A DNA stretch of 37,441 nt, from the NCBI GenBank assembly GCA_005776365.1, contig SXPK01000010.1:1-37441 (forward strand). Reading direction: 5' to 3'. Below, piece by piece: positions 18,882 to 27,047 of the stretch (within the stretch, counting starts at the first letter, position 1; each line of letters begins with the position of its first letter). The notes below the pieces were generated by a model. It was not told where the DNA came from, did not search any database, and saw nothing but the letters and a program-made list of their open reading frames with translations. This DNA comes from Planctomycetia bacterium (lineage in GTDB: Bacteria; Planctomycetota; UBA1135; UBA2386). The translations under genes were made by a program, and so were the position numbers.

Positions 18882-19388
18882 ATGATCGCAATCGCTAGCC
18901 TCCGCCTGGCTTTGCTCACCACGGCAATCGCGCTGCTGCCAGCGTGCGCGTCGCAAGGCCCGCGCCTGCACGGCGACGCCGCAAGCTCCGTTCTCGACTC
19001 GATCGAAGCGGTGTGGCGGGCGCACGCGGCGGCGGCCAGATCCCGCGACGCCCAGAGCCTCGCGCAGATCTACACCGACGACGCCGTCTACCTCGTCGAA
19101 GGCCAGCAGCCGATCGTCGGCAAGAAGGATCTCGCCGCGATGGGCTCGCGCGTCCTCGACGAGGGCAACATCCAGGACATCCATCACCACTGCGACGCAC
19201 TGCGCGTCGACGGCGATCTCGCGTGGGAACTCGGCACGGTCGCAGCGACCGCGCAACCCGAAGGCCAAGCAGCACAGACCGTCACCTTCCACTTCATCGC
19301 GATGTGGAAGCTCGGCACGGACCGTCGTTGGCGCATCGGTCACATCGTCGGGCAGGTCGAGGCGACGCTCGTCGTCGACGCGAAGTGA
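18882..19388 (+). CDS. SnoaL-like / NTF2-fold lipoprotein (DUF4440-like)
   Basis: A 168-residue lipoprotein: the signal ends in LLPACAS with the lipidated cysteine near residue 23. The rest is a single SnoaL/NTF2-like cone domain: an N-terminal helix (SIEAVWRAHAAAARSRDAQSLAQIYTDDAVYL), the YTDDAV...G...I.GK motif typical of DUF4440/SgcJ-type proteins, and closing strands with FHFIAMWKLGTDRRWRIGHIVGQ. This fold binds small hydrophobic ligands or acts as a ketosteroid isomerase-like enzyme; here the role is unknown. The start codon lies 10 bp from the end of repeat copy 1. Its stop is only 4 bp from the end of the convergent serine hydrolase gene. Confidence 0.85.
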   Translation: MIAIASLRLALLTTAIALLPACASQGPRLHGDAASSVLDSIEAVWRAHAAAARSRDAQSLAQIYTDDAVYLVEGQQPIVGKKDLAAMGSRVLDEGNIQDIHHHCDALRVDGDLAWELGTVAATAQPEGQAAQTVTFHFIAMWKLGTDRRWRIGHIVGQVEATLVVDAK

Positions 19389-19392
19389 GCGA

Positions 19393-20655
19393 TCAATCTG
19401 CGTCGAACACTGCGCGCGCCAGGACTTCGCCGAGCACCGCAAAGAACGGGTCCGCCACCGACTCGTAGTCGTAGCGATCGTCCCCGACGCAGCCGTCGGC
19501 GTTGACGTAGATCACGGCCGCGACAAAGAAGCCGCGTCCCGTGGCGATGTTCTCGACGTAGCTGTTCTCGATCGCAAACCCGTAGGCCTGGCCGATCTTG
19601 GCGTAGACGCGCAGCGAATCCGCCCGCACCACGCGGCGCAGGCCCGGCAGCAAGAACTTGCACTGAGCGTCAGGGTGCTGCTTCTCGTCGTACTTCGGCG
19701 ACGGACTCTCGCGCGGATACGCGCCGAGCTGCTCGATGAGAAACGCGCGCGAAGTCACCGACAGCTCGGGAAAGCCGCGCTTGCCAAGGTCGATGTCGGG
19801 GCGCACGACCATCGCGAGCAGGTCTTGCAGGTCTTCGAGAGCGATCGCGTTCTTCTCGGCGAAGGACATCGGCTGCTCGATGCGCTGCTCGCCGCGCAGG
19901 TGCGACGTGCCGACGAGCAACTCGTCGAACCCTTCGTTGTCGAGCTTCGCGCCCGCTTCGCGCGCCGCGATGCTGAGGCTCGTGTCACCGTGTTGGATGG
20001 CAAACTGCCGCGTCACGCGATGCTCCTCGATGGTGCGCGCTTCCGACAGGCGATGCCACATGCGGGCCGATGCCAGTCCCGCGCGCCACAGCGTGTCGTT
20101 GAGTCCCTTCTGCGACAGCAACTCGAAGCAACGGTTGTAGGGCGGGTTGTCGCTGACGATCAGCATCGCGCGCAGGTCATCGGCGACGCGGATCCACGGC
20201 GGATCCTCAGGGTCGCCTGCGAATCGAGGCCCTGCGCGCCAGCTTGCATCGAGAGTGATCGCCTCGCCTTGCTCACGCGACAGGCGCTGCAGTTCGAGCA
20301 GCGCCGCAACGGCAGCGCCCAGCTTGACCGTGCTCGCAGGATAGAAGTACTGTCGCGCGTCACCGAGTCGGCTGCGGCGCAACGTGACACGGCCGCCTTC
20401 TGCCGCGACGGGTTCTGCGAGCAGGACCTGCAGGCGATGCTGCCGTCTTGCGGCGAGCACGGCGCGGAAGTCGTCGGGACGACTGACGAGCAGGGCCTCC
20501 AGGTCGCGTGACGCTTGATGCCCGGTGGCCGACGTCGGCGCGGCGATCGCTGCTTGCGCAAATGCGCACTGCGCCATCGACATGACAACGAACAGCAACG
20601 CCGCGTTGCCGCGCCGCAATGCTGCACGGACCAATGCAGGAAGCATGCGCCGCAT
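19393..20655 (-). CDS. Exported SxxK serine hydrolase (class A beta-lactamase / PBP fold)
   Basis: A 420-residue exported protein with a signal peptide ending at AFAQ (about residue 34). It has the serine-acylating motifs of the beta-lactamase/penicillin-binding superfamily: YPASTVKL with Ser108 and Lys111, the SDN triad in IVSDNPPYNR, and KIGQAYG in place of KTG. These enzymes act on peptidoglycan peptides or beta-lactams in the periplasm. The class A Glu166 motif (ExxLN) is not obvious, so general D,D-peptidase or esterase activity is as likely as beta-lactamase. ATG 20655 or 20646 both precede the signal; the frame extends further to 20784 but that part is not signal-like. Divergent from the rlmD-like gene. 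Confidence 0.82.
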   Translation of the reverse strand: MRRMLPALVRAALRRGNAALLFVVMSMAQCAFAQAAIAAPTSATGHQASRDLEALLVSRPDDFRAVLAARRQHRLQVLLAEPVAAEGGRVTLRRSRLGDARQYFYPASTVKLGAAVAALLELQRLSREQGEAITLDASWRAGPRFAGDPEDPPWIRVADDLRAMLIVSDNPPYNRCFELLSQKGLNDTLWRAGLASARMWHRLSEARTIEEHRVTRQFAIQHGDTSLSIAAREAGAKLDNEGFDELLVGTSHLRGEQRIEQPMSFAEKNAIALEDLQDLLAMVVRPDIDLGKRGFPELSVTSRAFLIEQLGAYPRESPSPKYDEKQHPDAQCKFLLPGLRRVVRADSLRVYAKIGQAYGFAIENSYVENIATGRGFFVAAVIYVNADGCVGDDRYDYESVADPFFAVLGEVLARAVFDAD

Positions 20656-20937
20656 GGTCGCAGTTGCGTCGCGTGTCCGCCAGCAGACCGAGCGGCGGTC
20701 GCGGCCGTAGCGCGGTTGGAGCAACGCCATTTGGTTCGATCGGCGCTGCGTCGCACCGCCGACCATCGACGATCCTCGCTGCATCGCGCAGCGCGGCGCG
20801 TAGCATGCGCGCCCTTGTCACGCCCGCGCCAAGACCGTCCTGACCGTCGCTCCGCTCCGCGCCGCCCCGGCCCGCGCGCTCCGAGCTTTCTCATTCGCTC
20901 CACCAAGCGACGTGAAGAACTTGCCGACGAGGCGCCG
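20656..20937. other. Divergent spacer, with possible N-terminal extension of the methyltransferase
   Basis: A 282-bp spacer between the divergent serine hydrolase and RNA methyltransferase genes. The only signal seen is TAGCAT at 20801-20806, 8 nt before an in-frame TTG at 20815 that would extend the methyltransferase by 41 residues. No repeat or RNA gene is evident. Confidence 0.5.
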
Positions 20938-22119
20938 ATGCACGGCGGCGCGCCGCAGTGCCAGCACTTTGGCCTGTGCGGCGGCTGCACGCACCTCGAC
21001 GTCGCGATCGACGAGCAACTCGACGACAAGCTGCGCGAGACCACGGATCTGCTCAAGCCCTTCCTCGGCGCCCGCACGATCCACTGCGAGCGTCCGCGAC
21101 GGACGCCGCTGCACTTCCGCACCAAGCTGCTCTATCCAGTTCGACCAGACGGCAAGGGCCGTTGCACGCTCGGCATCTATCGGCCACTCAGCCACGAGAT
21201 CGTCCGCATCAAGGAGTGCCGCACGCAGGACGAAGGTCTCACGGAACTCGGCGTGCGCGCCGAGTTGATCATGCGCAAGCTGGACCTCGAGCCGTGGAAC
21301 GAAGCGAAGAAGACGGGCTTCGTGCAGGCCTTTGGCGCACGGGTCATGCCCGGCACCGGCGAATTGCTGATCGGCGTCGTCACGCGCAAGGGCCTGTTTC
21401 CTGCGGGCAAGGAACTCGCGGATCGCCTGATGGCTGCGTGCGCAGGACTGCCGATTTCCGGCCGCGCTGCGATGACGCCGGTCGGCGTCGTGCGCAGCAT
21501 CAACGAGCGCGAAGGCAACTATCTCCTCGGCGACAAGAACGTGCCGCTCGTCGGCCGCGACTACCAAATCGACAAGTCTGCGGGTCTGTCCTTTCGCGTG
21601 CGCTTCGGCAGCTTCTACCAGGTGCATCGGCAGAGCGACGCGCTGCTCTATCGCCCGACGATCGAGTGGTGCGGCGACGTGCGCGGCATGCGTGTCGTCG
21701 ACGGCTACGGCGGCGTTGGCACGTTTGGCATGCGCCTTCTGCAAGCGGGCGCCGCCCGCGTCGAGATCATCGAAGCCAATCCCACGGCGTGCGGCGACGC
21801 GCTGCACAACGCCAAGCAAAACGGCTTCGCCGATCAGGTCGTCGTCGAGGAGACGCCGTTCGAACGCGCGAAGTTCGCGCCCGAGCCCGATCTCTTGCTC
21901 GTCGATCCGCCGCGTTCGGGCTTGCAGGCCGCCGGCGTCGCTCGCGTGCTCGACAGCCGTTGCAAGAACCTCGTGATGGTGCACTGCTCCGCTGAATCGC
22001 TTGCGCGCGACCTCGACGGCTTGACCAAGGGCGGCTGGAAGGTCGGATCCGTCCGACTCTGCGACATGTTCCCGCACACGGGGCACGTCGAGATGCTGAC
22101 GAAGCTGGTTCGCGCCTGA
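20938..22119 (+). CDS. 23S rRNA (uracil-5-)-methyltransferase, RlmD/TrmA family
   Basis: A 393-residue SAM-dependent RNA m5U methyltransferase. An iron-sulfur cluster site is visible as CQHFGLCGGC (Cys8, Cys14, Cys17) plus IKEC (Cys94), as in RlmD (RumA). Then come FGSFYQVHRQSDALLY, the SAM loop VVDGYGGVGTFGMRL, LLVDPPRSGL, the catalytic Cys350 in VMVHCSAESLARDL, and DMFPHTGHVEML with the general-base Glu385. No N-terminal TRAM domain is present, making it shorter than E. coli RlmD. Exact target uridine (RlmD, RlmC or related) cannot be read from sequence. Start: ATG 20938 has GAGG six bases upstream; a leaderless TTG at 20815 would add a basic Arg-rich extension and is a real alternative. 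Confidence 0.9.
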   Translation: MHGGAPQCQHFGLCGGCTHLDVAIDEQLDDKLRETTDLLKPFLGARTIHCERPRRTPLHFRTKLLYPVRPDGKGRCTLGIYRPLSHEIVRIKECRTQDEGLTELGVRAELIMRKLDLEPWNEAKKTGFVQAFGARVMPGTGELLIGVVTRKGLFPAGKELADRLMAACAGLPISGRAAMTPVGVVRSINEREGNYLLGDKNVPLVGRDYQIDKSAGLSFRVRFGSFYQVHRQSDALLYRPTIEWCGDVRGMRVVDGYGGVGTFGMRLLQAGAARVEIIEANPTACGDALHNAKQNGFADQVVVEETPFERAKFAPEPDLLLVDPPRSGLQAAGVARVLDSRCKNLVMVHCSAESLARDLDGLTKGGWKVGSVRLCDMFPHTGHVEMLTKLVRA

Positions 22120-22228
22120 TCTGCGCGCAGAGTCGATCCCGGCAGGATGCCACGCCGATTGCGTCGACGGATTGGCGCGCCATGTCTCGCAGAAGGGCAA
22201 GAGTGCGCGGGACCAAAGGCTCACGGTC

Positions 22229-22234
22229 TATGCT
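22229..22234 (+). promoter_or_regulatory. Predicted -10 element (TATGCT) of the membrane protein gene
   Basis: TATGCT lies 7 nt before the ATG at 22242 and overlaps an in-frame upstream ATG at 22230. The spacing fits a leaderless start at 22242 and disfavors the two longer alternatives. Confidence 0.35.
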
Positions 22235-22241
22235 CATGCGC

Positions 22242-22913
22242 ATGACGAGCCAACCGTTGCAGCGGTCGTTCCTGCGCTTCGCGATCGTTTTCTTGGCGCT
22301 GACCGCAGCGGTCGCGCTGGTCTCGGTGCTCACCGGCACGATGGGCGAGTTGCAAGGCCGCGTGCTCGCAACGTCGACGACGATCTCGCTTGGGTGCGTG
22401 ACGGCAATGGCGTGCGCGGCATATCGCGAACGCGGTCGCCATCCGCGACTCGCAGACTTTGGCATCGGCTGCGCCGGCGTCGCGGCAGTGATGATGATCT
22501 TCGGCATCTGGGCCAACATCTCGCCGACGACATGGCGATTCGTCTTCTGCACGATGATCTGGGCGTTTGCGTGCGCACACGGACAACTGCTCTGTCTGCC
22601 GCAACTCCAACGCGAACACCGATGGACACAGAACGTCGTCGTCGCAGCGATCACGGTCCTGTCGTCGATCGGTTCGGTGGCGATTCTCTTCGAATACGAA
22701 TCAGAGTGGCTCGGCCGCGTGCTGATCGCGATTGCAATCGTGGTCGCCCTCTTCACCTTGGTCGTGCCGATCCTCGCCAAACTGCGCAAGGGCGAGTCGA
22801 CAACCACAGGCTCCACGGCAGCGCTGCCGGAGCAACTCGTGCTGGCTCGCGGCATCGACGGCGTGTTCCGCGACGCGCAAGGCCTCAGCTATCACGTCGC
22901 TCGGATCGGTTGA
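22242..22913 (+). CDS. Small integral membrane protein of unknown function (about six helices)
   Basis: A 223-residue inner-membrane protein. Hydrophobic segments include FLRFAIVFLALTAAVALVSV, TTISLGCVTAMACAAY, FGIGCAGVAAVMMIFGIWA, FVFCTMIWAFACAHG, VVVAAITVLSSIGSVAILF and VLIAIAIVVALFTLVVPIL, giving about six helices, with a polar C-terminal tail. No conserved catalytic or transport motif was recognised. Start: three in-frame ATGs (22230, 22236, 22242) cluster; the last is preferred because of the TATGCT hexamer. It follows the RNA methyltransferase by 122 bp and is convergent with the SGNH esterase gene. Confidence 0.7.
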   Translation: MTSQPLQRSFLRFAIVFLALTAAVALVSVLTGTMGELQGRVLATSTTISLGCVTAMACAAYRERGRHPRLADFGIGCAGVAAVMMIFGIWANISPTTWRFVFCTMIWAFACAHGQLLCLPQLQREHRWTQNVVVAAITVLSSIGSVAILFEYESEWLGRVLIAIAIVVALFTLVVPILAKLRKGESTTTGSTAALPEQLVLARGIDGVFRDAQGLSYHVARIG

Positions 22914-22935
22914 AGCCAGCGTTCGCGGCGCCGCG

Positions 22936-23910
22936 TCAGTCGCGCGTTGCGACCAGTTCTGCCATCGCGCCGCCAAGCGCCCAACCGATCTCCAGGTAGC
23001 TGCCGCCGTTGCCATACCAGTGATGGCCGTGGCCGCGGTTGGGCGAATCGTCGGGCTTGCGCAAGAACTGCCGCGTCGGCACGAAGCGCGTCTTGGCGGC
23101 GACCGACGGAGCCTCGCAACCGGCCCTCTGCTGCGCACGAAACGCTTCGCCGTCCCAGTTGCCGCTCTCGCCGGCAACGAAGGGCAACTGCGCATCGTCG
23201 AACTCAGTGCGCAAGTCCGCGATCAGCAGCGCGAGGTTGCGGCCGTAGACCTTTGTCGCCGCTTGGTCGCATGCATCATTCCAACCCTGGAACCAGACCA
23301 CGCCGCAGAGTCTTGGCTCGTGCTTCGCCAGTTGCGGATGGTCCTGCGTGAGGTTCGCGAGGGCATCGCGGAACTCCGCCACCATCTGCGAATAGAACGG
23401 TCCGGTGTCGCCGTCCGCGCTCGGCGGCAAGAAGTCCTTCGCCAGGCTCTTGCCGCCCCACGCGGTCTTGACCAGCAGCACGGGCTCCTCGAAGCGCTCT
23501 CCGAGCACGCGCCCGATGCCAAGCTCCGGCCCAAAGTGATGTGCATCGTCATAGACCGAGAAGCCGATGGTTAGCGCGCCGGTCTGTCGATGCGCCTTGC
23601 CGTGACGTTCCTTCTGGTAGGTGACGAACACATCGTCACGCGCCACGAATGCGCCACTCGCATCTCGCAGCCCAAGCCACCGCGCGTCGTCGCCGTGCGC
23701 GCGCAAGTAGGCGACCAGCGTGCCGCGCCCGCCGTTGTAGTCGCGTTCGTCGTCGAGATCGACGACGCCATGCCCCTCCATGTTGGACTGACCGGCGAGC
23801 AAAAACACCCGCAGCATCGGACGCTGCGCGGCGGAGGTCGGAGTTGCGACTGGCTGCGTCCAGGCACACGACGCCAGGGTTGCAGCCAGAACGAGTGCCT
23901 TGGTGCGCAT
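22936..23910 (-). CDS. SGNH-type carbohydrate esterase lipoprotein (sialate O-acetylesterase family)
   Basis: A 324-residue envelope-anchored or exported SGNH hydrolase of the sialate O-acetylesterase / DUF303 type, which removes acetyl groups from sugars. The signal ends in TLASC (Cys14, likely lipobox). Catalytic blocks are present: RVFLLAGQSNMEGHG with Ser41/42, VLLVKTAWGGKSL (glycine block), VVWFQGWNDA (Asn block), and GHHWYGNGGSYLEIG (His block), which replaces the commoner D..H form. Substrate is probably an acetylated polysaccharide outside the cell. The upstream gene on the same strand encodes a laminin-G-like secreted protein, 45 bp away, consistent with a polysaccharide-related pair. 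Confidence 0.87.
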   Translation of the reverse strand: MRTKALVLAATLASCAWTQPVATPTSAAQRPMLRVFLLAGQSNMEGHGVVDLDDERDYNGGRGTLVAYLRAHGDDARWLGLRDASGAFVARDDVFVTYQKERHGKAHRQTGALTIGFSVYDDAHHFGPELGIGRVLGERFEEPVLLVKTAWGGKSLAKDFLPPSADGDTGPFYSQMVAEFRDALANLTQDHPQLAKHEPRLCGVVWFQGWNDACDQAATKVYGRNLALLIADLRTEFDDAQLPFVAGESGNWDGEAFRAQQRAGCEAPSVAAKTRFVPTRQFLRKPDDSPNRGHGHHWYGNGGSYLEIGWALGGAMAELVATRD

Positions 23911-23917
23911 CACGGCG

Positions 23918-23923
23918 ACTCTA
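23918..23923 (-). promoter_or_regulatory. Predicted -10 element (TAGAGT) of the SGNH esterase gene
   Basis: On the minus strand TAGAGT lies 7 nt before the ATG at 23910, in the 45-bp gap behind the upstream gene. It suggests a separate leaderless transcript rather than read-through alone. Confidence 0.33.
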
Positions 23924-23955
23924 CGTCGAGCCCGCATCCAATCCGCGATGCCGCT

Positions 23956-25056
23956 TCAAAACCGCACGGCTGCGTTCGGCAACCGCTCCTGCATCGCGCT
24001 CGCGTCGGGCGTGCCGACGAAACCGCCAACCAACGCTGCCTGCAGCCGCAACGCAGGACCGAGCGGCCACGACAATTCGCCACGCATCGAACCATCGTCG
24101 TCGACAATGCCGCACGCGAACAACAAGAGGCTCGGCTCGACGGAGCGCACCAAGACGAACAAGGGAAAGCCACTGTCGTCGACGATGCGCAATGGCTCGG
24201 CGCGATCGGCCGCGAGACAGAGGACGAACGGATTGCCAACAGCGTGCGGCGCGGCGGCTGCCACTTCTGCGGCACCGACTTGCTGCATGACTGCGAGAGA
24301 CGCGGCGGGCGCAGCAGGCGCATCGGCGACAACGCGCTCTAGCGTCGCGGACGCGCCGTCCGCGACGAAGGTCGCGCATGCGCCTGTATCGAGGCCGCCG
24401 TCGAACGCGCGAAACACGACTTCGCCATCGATCGAGGCAACGAGTCGAAACCCTTCGACTTCCAGTTCCAGTTCGTGCGCAGCGGTTGCGGCCGCCACTG
24501 CGAGCCGCTGCATCAACCGGAACGAACCCCCCATTGCGCGCCCCAACTGCAACTCACGCGACGGACCGTTCAGCACGAGGCGATAGTGGTTGTCAGCATC
24601 GACATGGCGACAGGCGAGGCCAGCCGTGGAACTCGCGTCGGCGAGTCGCACTCGCGCCGAGAGGCGGACATCGGCATGCGATGCGGTGGCGAACTTCATC
24701 GTTGTGTTCGCGCATTCGGCTAGCAGTTCGCGGCTCGCACGCCGTCGCGGCGACTGTTCGACGGCGCCCATTTCCGCGTGCGGCGATCTGCCAGCAACGA
24801 CATGCACGAAGCCGTCCATTGGCGCGTCGACTTCGATCGGTGCAGGCCGCGACTCCTTTTCTGCGAAGAACCGCAGACGCCAACGGCCAGCCGGCAACTC
24901 CGCACGCACGCTGCGACCTTCGCCGCGCCACGTCGCGTCGCCAACGACGAGCACGCCAGAAAGCGCGCCATCCACTTGCAGGCCGCACGAGCCCTGGCCG
25001 CGCACGAACGCAGGCAACGAGCACATCGTGGTCACCGCGACGATCAGGCGAAGCAT
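23956..25056 (-). CDS. Exported protein with laminin-G/DUF1080-like domain
   Basis: A 366-residue exported protein with a signal peptide (LRLIVAVTTMCSLPAFVRGQ). A first beta-rich domain (about 25-100) contains a GRWRLRFFAEKES segment, like a carbohydrate-associated or PEGA-type domain. The middle region (about 110-250) follows the pattern of concanavalin/laminin-G or DUF1080 (3-keto-disaccharide hydrolase-like) domains: FATASHADVRLSARVRLAD, ACRHVDADNHYRLVLNG, LELEVEGFRLVASIDGEVVF. The final ~110 residues are hydrophobic-rich and unassigned. No catalytic residues were identified, so binding of a surface polysaccharide is the likeliest role. It precedes the esterase gene. Confidence 0.7.
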   Translation of the reverse strand: MLRLIVAVTTMCSLPAFVRGQGSCGLQVDGALSGVLVVGDATWRGEGRSVRAELPAGRWRLRFFAEKESRPAPIEVDAPMDGFVHVVAGRSPHAEMGAVEQSPRRRASRELLAECANTTMKFATASHADVRLSARVRLADASSTAGLACRHVDADNHYRLVLNGPSRELQLGRAMGGSFRLMQRLAVAAATAAHELELEVEGFRLVASIDGEVVFRAFDGGLDTGACATFVADGASATLERVVADAPAAPAASLAVMQQVGAAEVAAAAPHAVGNPFVLCLAADRAEPLRIVDDSGFPLFVLVRSVEPSLLLFACGIVDDDGSMRGELSWPLGPALRLQAALVGGFVGTPDASAMQERLPNAAVRF

Positions 25057-25129
25057 GTGCGCAGCATCGTCGCCGCGCGGCGCGTTCGCCAGCGCACGAA
25101 TGCGGAGTCGCCGCGCGCTGCCACGCGAC

Positions 25130-25135
25130 TATCCT
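25130..25135 (+). promoter_or_regulatory. Predicted -10 element (TATCCT) of the extradiol dioxygenase gene
   Basis: TATCCT lies exactly 6 nt before the ATG at 25142, in an 85-bp divergent spacer. No -35 box or Shine-Dalgarno is visible. Fits a leaderless transcript. Confidence 0.38.
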
Positions 25136-25141
25136 GATGCC

Positions 25142-25924
25142 ATGCAGGAACGCATGCCGGTGTTGTTCGTCGGCCACGGCTCGCCGCAACACGCGATCGG
25201 CGACAATCCGTGGCGGCGCGCCCTGCAGCAGTTGGGGACTTCGTTGCCGAAGCCGCGCGCGATCGTCTGCGTCTCGGCGCATTGGAACACCAAAGGCACG
25301 CTCGTCACCGACAACGCGCGGCAGCGCACGATCCACGACTTTGGCGGCTTCGACGACGCGCTCTACTCGATCCGCTATGAGCCACCCGGCGATCCGTTGC
25401 TTGCCACCGAGATCGTTGCCGCGCTGCGCCAGTTTGGTGCGCACGCACACAGCGACTGGGGCCTCGACCACGGCGCATGGACCGCCTTGATGCCGATGTT
25501 CCCCGCCGCTGACGTTGCCGTCCTGCAAGTGTCGCTCGACGTTTCTTCGACTGCTCGCGCACATCTCGACATCGGTGCAGCGCTGCGGCCGCTGCGTGAA
25601 CGCGGCGTGCTGCTCGTCGGCAGCGGCAACGTGACGCACAACCTGCGTGATGCATTCTCGCGCATGCAAAGCGGCAACACACAGACGCCGGATTGGGCGA
25701 TCCGCTTCGACCGCGCAGTCGAGTCCGCGTTGCGCGCGCGCGACGATGATGCGCTGCTCGCCCTGTGGCCGTCGCAAGACGGCATGCTCGCGCACCCGAC
25801 TCCCGACCACTGGTGGCCTGTGCTCCACGCCTACGGCGCGACGGACGAACGTGACGCGGTCGCATTCCCGGTCCAGGGCTTTGACTTCGGCTCGCTGTCG
25901 ATGCGCAGCGTGCGTTGGGGGTGA
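25142..25924 (+). CDS. ygiD: 4,5-DOPA-type extradiol dioxygenase (LigB/YgiD family)
   Basis: A 260-residue non-haem Fe(II) dioxygenase of the LigB-like class III extradiol family, closest in pattern to bacterial YgiD / plant DODA, which cleave the aromatic ring of DOPA or related catechols. Conserved metal and catalytic histidines occur in LFVGHGSPQHA, CVSAHWNTKG, WGLDHGAWT and GSGNVTHNLRD. The ALYSIRYEPPGDPLLA stretch matches the family's 'Y.I.Y.apG.p.LA' motif. Length is typical. Physiological substrate in this organism is unknown. It is transcribed away from the laminin-G-like gene and is followed 87 bp later by pyrC. Confidence 0.92.
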   Translation: MQERMPVLFVGHGSPQHAIGDNPWRRALQQLGTSLPKPRAIVCVSAHWNTKGTLVTDNARQRTIHDFGGFDDALYSIRYEPPGDPLLATEIVAALRQFGAHAHSDWGLDHGAWTALMPMFPAADVAVLQVSLDVSSTARAHLDIGAALRPLRERGVLLVGSGNVTHNLRDAFSRMQSGNTQTPDWAIRFDRAVESALRARDDDALLALWPSQDGMLAHPTPDHWWPVLHAYGATDERDAVAFPVQGFDFGSLSMRSVRWG

Positions 25925-25991
25925 GCGCGTCTGCCTTGCGCAAAACTGCGGCGCTGCGCACATCTCCTGGTCACCTGCTGCTGAGGCTGGC

Positions 25992-25997
25992 TATCCT
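25992..25997 (+). promoter_or_regulatory. Possible -10 element (TATCCT) of pyrC
   Basis: TATCCT, identical to the hexamer before the preceding gene, lies 14 nt before the ATG at 26012. This would give a very short leader of about 7 nt. Confidence 0.28.
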
Positions 25998-26011
25998 CCT
26001 CGCCCTCCCCG

Positions 26012-27043
26012 ATGCGCATCACGCTGATCCGACCCGATGACTGGCATCTTCACCTTCGCGACGGTGAGGCGCTTGCCGCGGTGTTGCAACACACTGCAGA
26101 ACGATTTGGCCGCGCGATCGTGATGCCCAACCTGAAGCCGCCGATCACCACCGTCGCGGCGGCGGCGGCCTATCGCGAACGCATCCTCGGGGCGCGGCCC
26201 GATGGTTCGAGATTCGAGCCATTGATGACGCTCTACCTGACCGACAACACGCCGGCAGCAGAGATCGCCGCCGCCAAGAAGTGCGGTTTCGTTCATGCCG
26301 TGAAGTACTATCCAGCTGGCGCCACCACCAACTCGGACAGCGGCGTCACCGACTGGAAGAAGGCCCGCGCGGCGCTTTCTGCGATGGAGCAGCACGACAT
26401 TCCGCTGCTGTTGCACGGCGAAGTCACCGATGCCGACGTCGACGTGTTCGACCGCGAGCGCGTCTTCCTCGAACGCAACCTAACCCCGTTGCAGCGCGAC
26501 TTCCCGGGACTGCGCATCGTGCTCGAGCACGTGACGACCAAGGACGCAGTCGATTTTGTGAAGGCCGCCGGTCCGCGCATGGCGGCGACGATCACCGCGC
26601 ATCACCTGCTGTGGAACCGCAACGCGATCTTCCAGGGCGGCATTCGCCCGCACGCGTATTGCCTGCCTGTGCTGAAGCGCGAAGAGCATCGCAAGGCGCT
26701 CGTCGCCGCCGCTACTGGCGGAGACTCGCAGTTCTTCTTGGGCACCGACAGCGCGCCGCACGCGCGGCACACCAAGGAGACGACGTGTGGTTGCGCCGGC
26801 ATCTATACATCGCACGCTGGCATCGAGCTGTATGCCGAGGCATTCGACAACGCCGGCGCGCTCGACAAGCTCGAATCGTTTGCGAGCCTGCGCGGCCCCA
26901 AGTTCTACGGACTGCCGGTCAACAAGGATCGCATCACGATCGAGAAGGCCACTACCCCGGTGCCCGCCGAGTTGCCATTCGGCGCGCACACGCTCGTGCC
27001 GATGCGAGCGGGCGAGACGGTCGGTTGGCGCATCGTCGGCTGA
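26012..27043 (+). CDS. pyrC: Dihydroorotase (class II, PyrC)
   Basis: A 343-residue zinc amidohydrolase that interconverts N-carbamoyl-aspartate and dihydroorotate, the third step of pyrimidine synthesis. All markers of E. coli-type PyrC are present: RPDDWHLHLRDG with the HxH zinc ligands, AIVMPNLKPP, AVKYYPAGATTNSDSGV with the lysine that becomes carboxylated, LLHGEVTD, LEHVTTKDAV, and GTDSAPHARHTKE with the catalytic Asp. Length equals the family norm. No other pyr gene is nearby. Its stop is 4 bp from the end of the convergent ICMT-family gene. Confidence 0.96.
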   Translation: MRITLIRPDDWHLHLRDGEALAAVLQHTAERFGRAIVMPNLKPPITTVAAAAAYRERILGARPDGSRFEPLMTLYLTDNTPAAEIAAAKKCGFVHAVKYYPAGATTNSDSGVTDWKKARAALSAMEQHDIPLLLHGEVTDADVDVFDRERVFLERNLTPLQRDFPGLRIVLEHVTTKDAVDFVKAAGPRMAATITAHHLLWNRNAIFQGGIRPHAYCLPVLKREEHRKALVAAATGGDSQFFLGTDSAPHARHTKETTCGCAGIYTSHAGIELYAEAFDNAGALDKLESFASLRGPKFYGLPVNKDRITIEKATTPVPAELPFGAHTLVPMRAGETVGWRIVG

Positions 27044-27047
27044 CGCA

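Noticed and set aside
18553-18891. Minus-strand open frame through repeat copy 1, sharing an IPLRT..SL peptide with a frame through copy 2
   Set aside because: The shared peptide follows from the ungapped DNA similarity; base differences are not concentrated at third codon positions and there is no start signal.
20818-22224. 468-codon minus-strand frame over the RNA methyltransferase
   Set aside because: A shadow of a gene with clear TrmA/RlmD motifs; no motif of its own.
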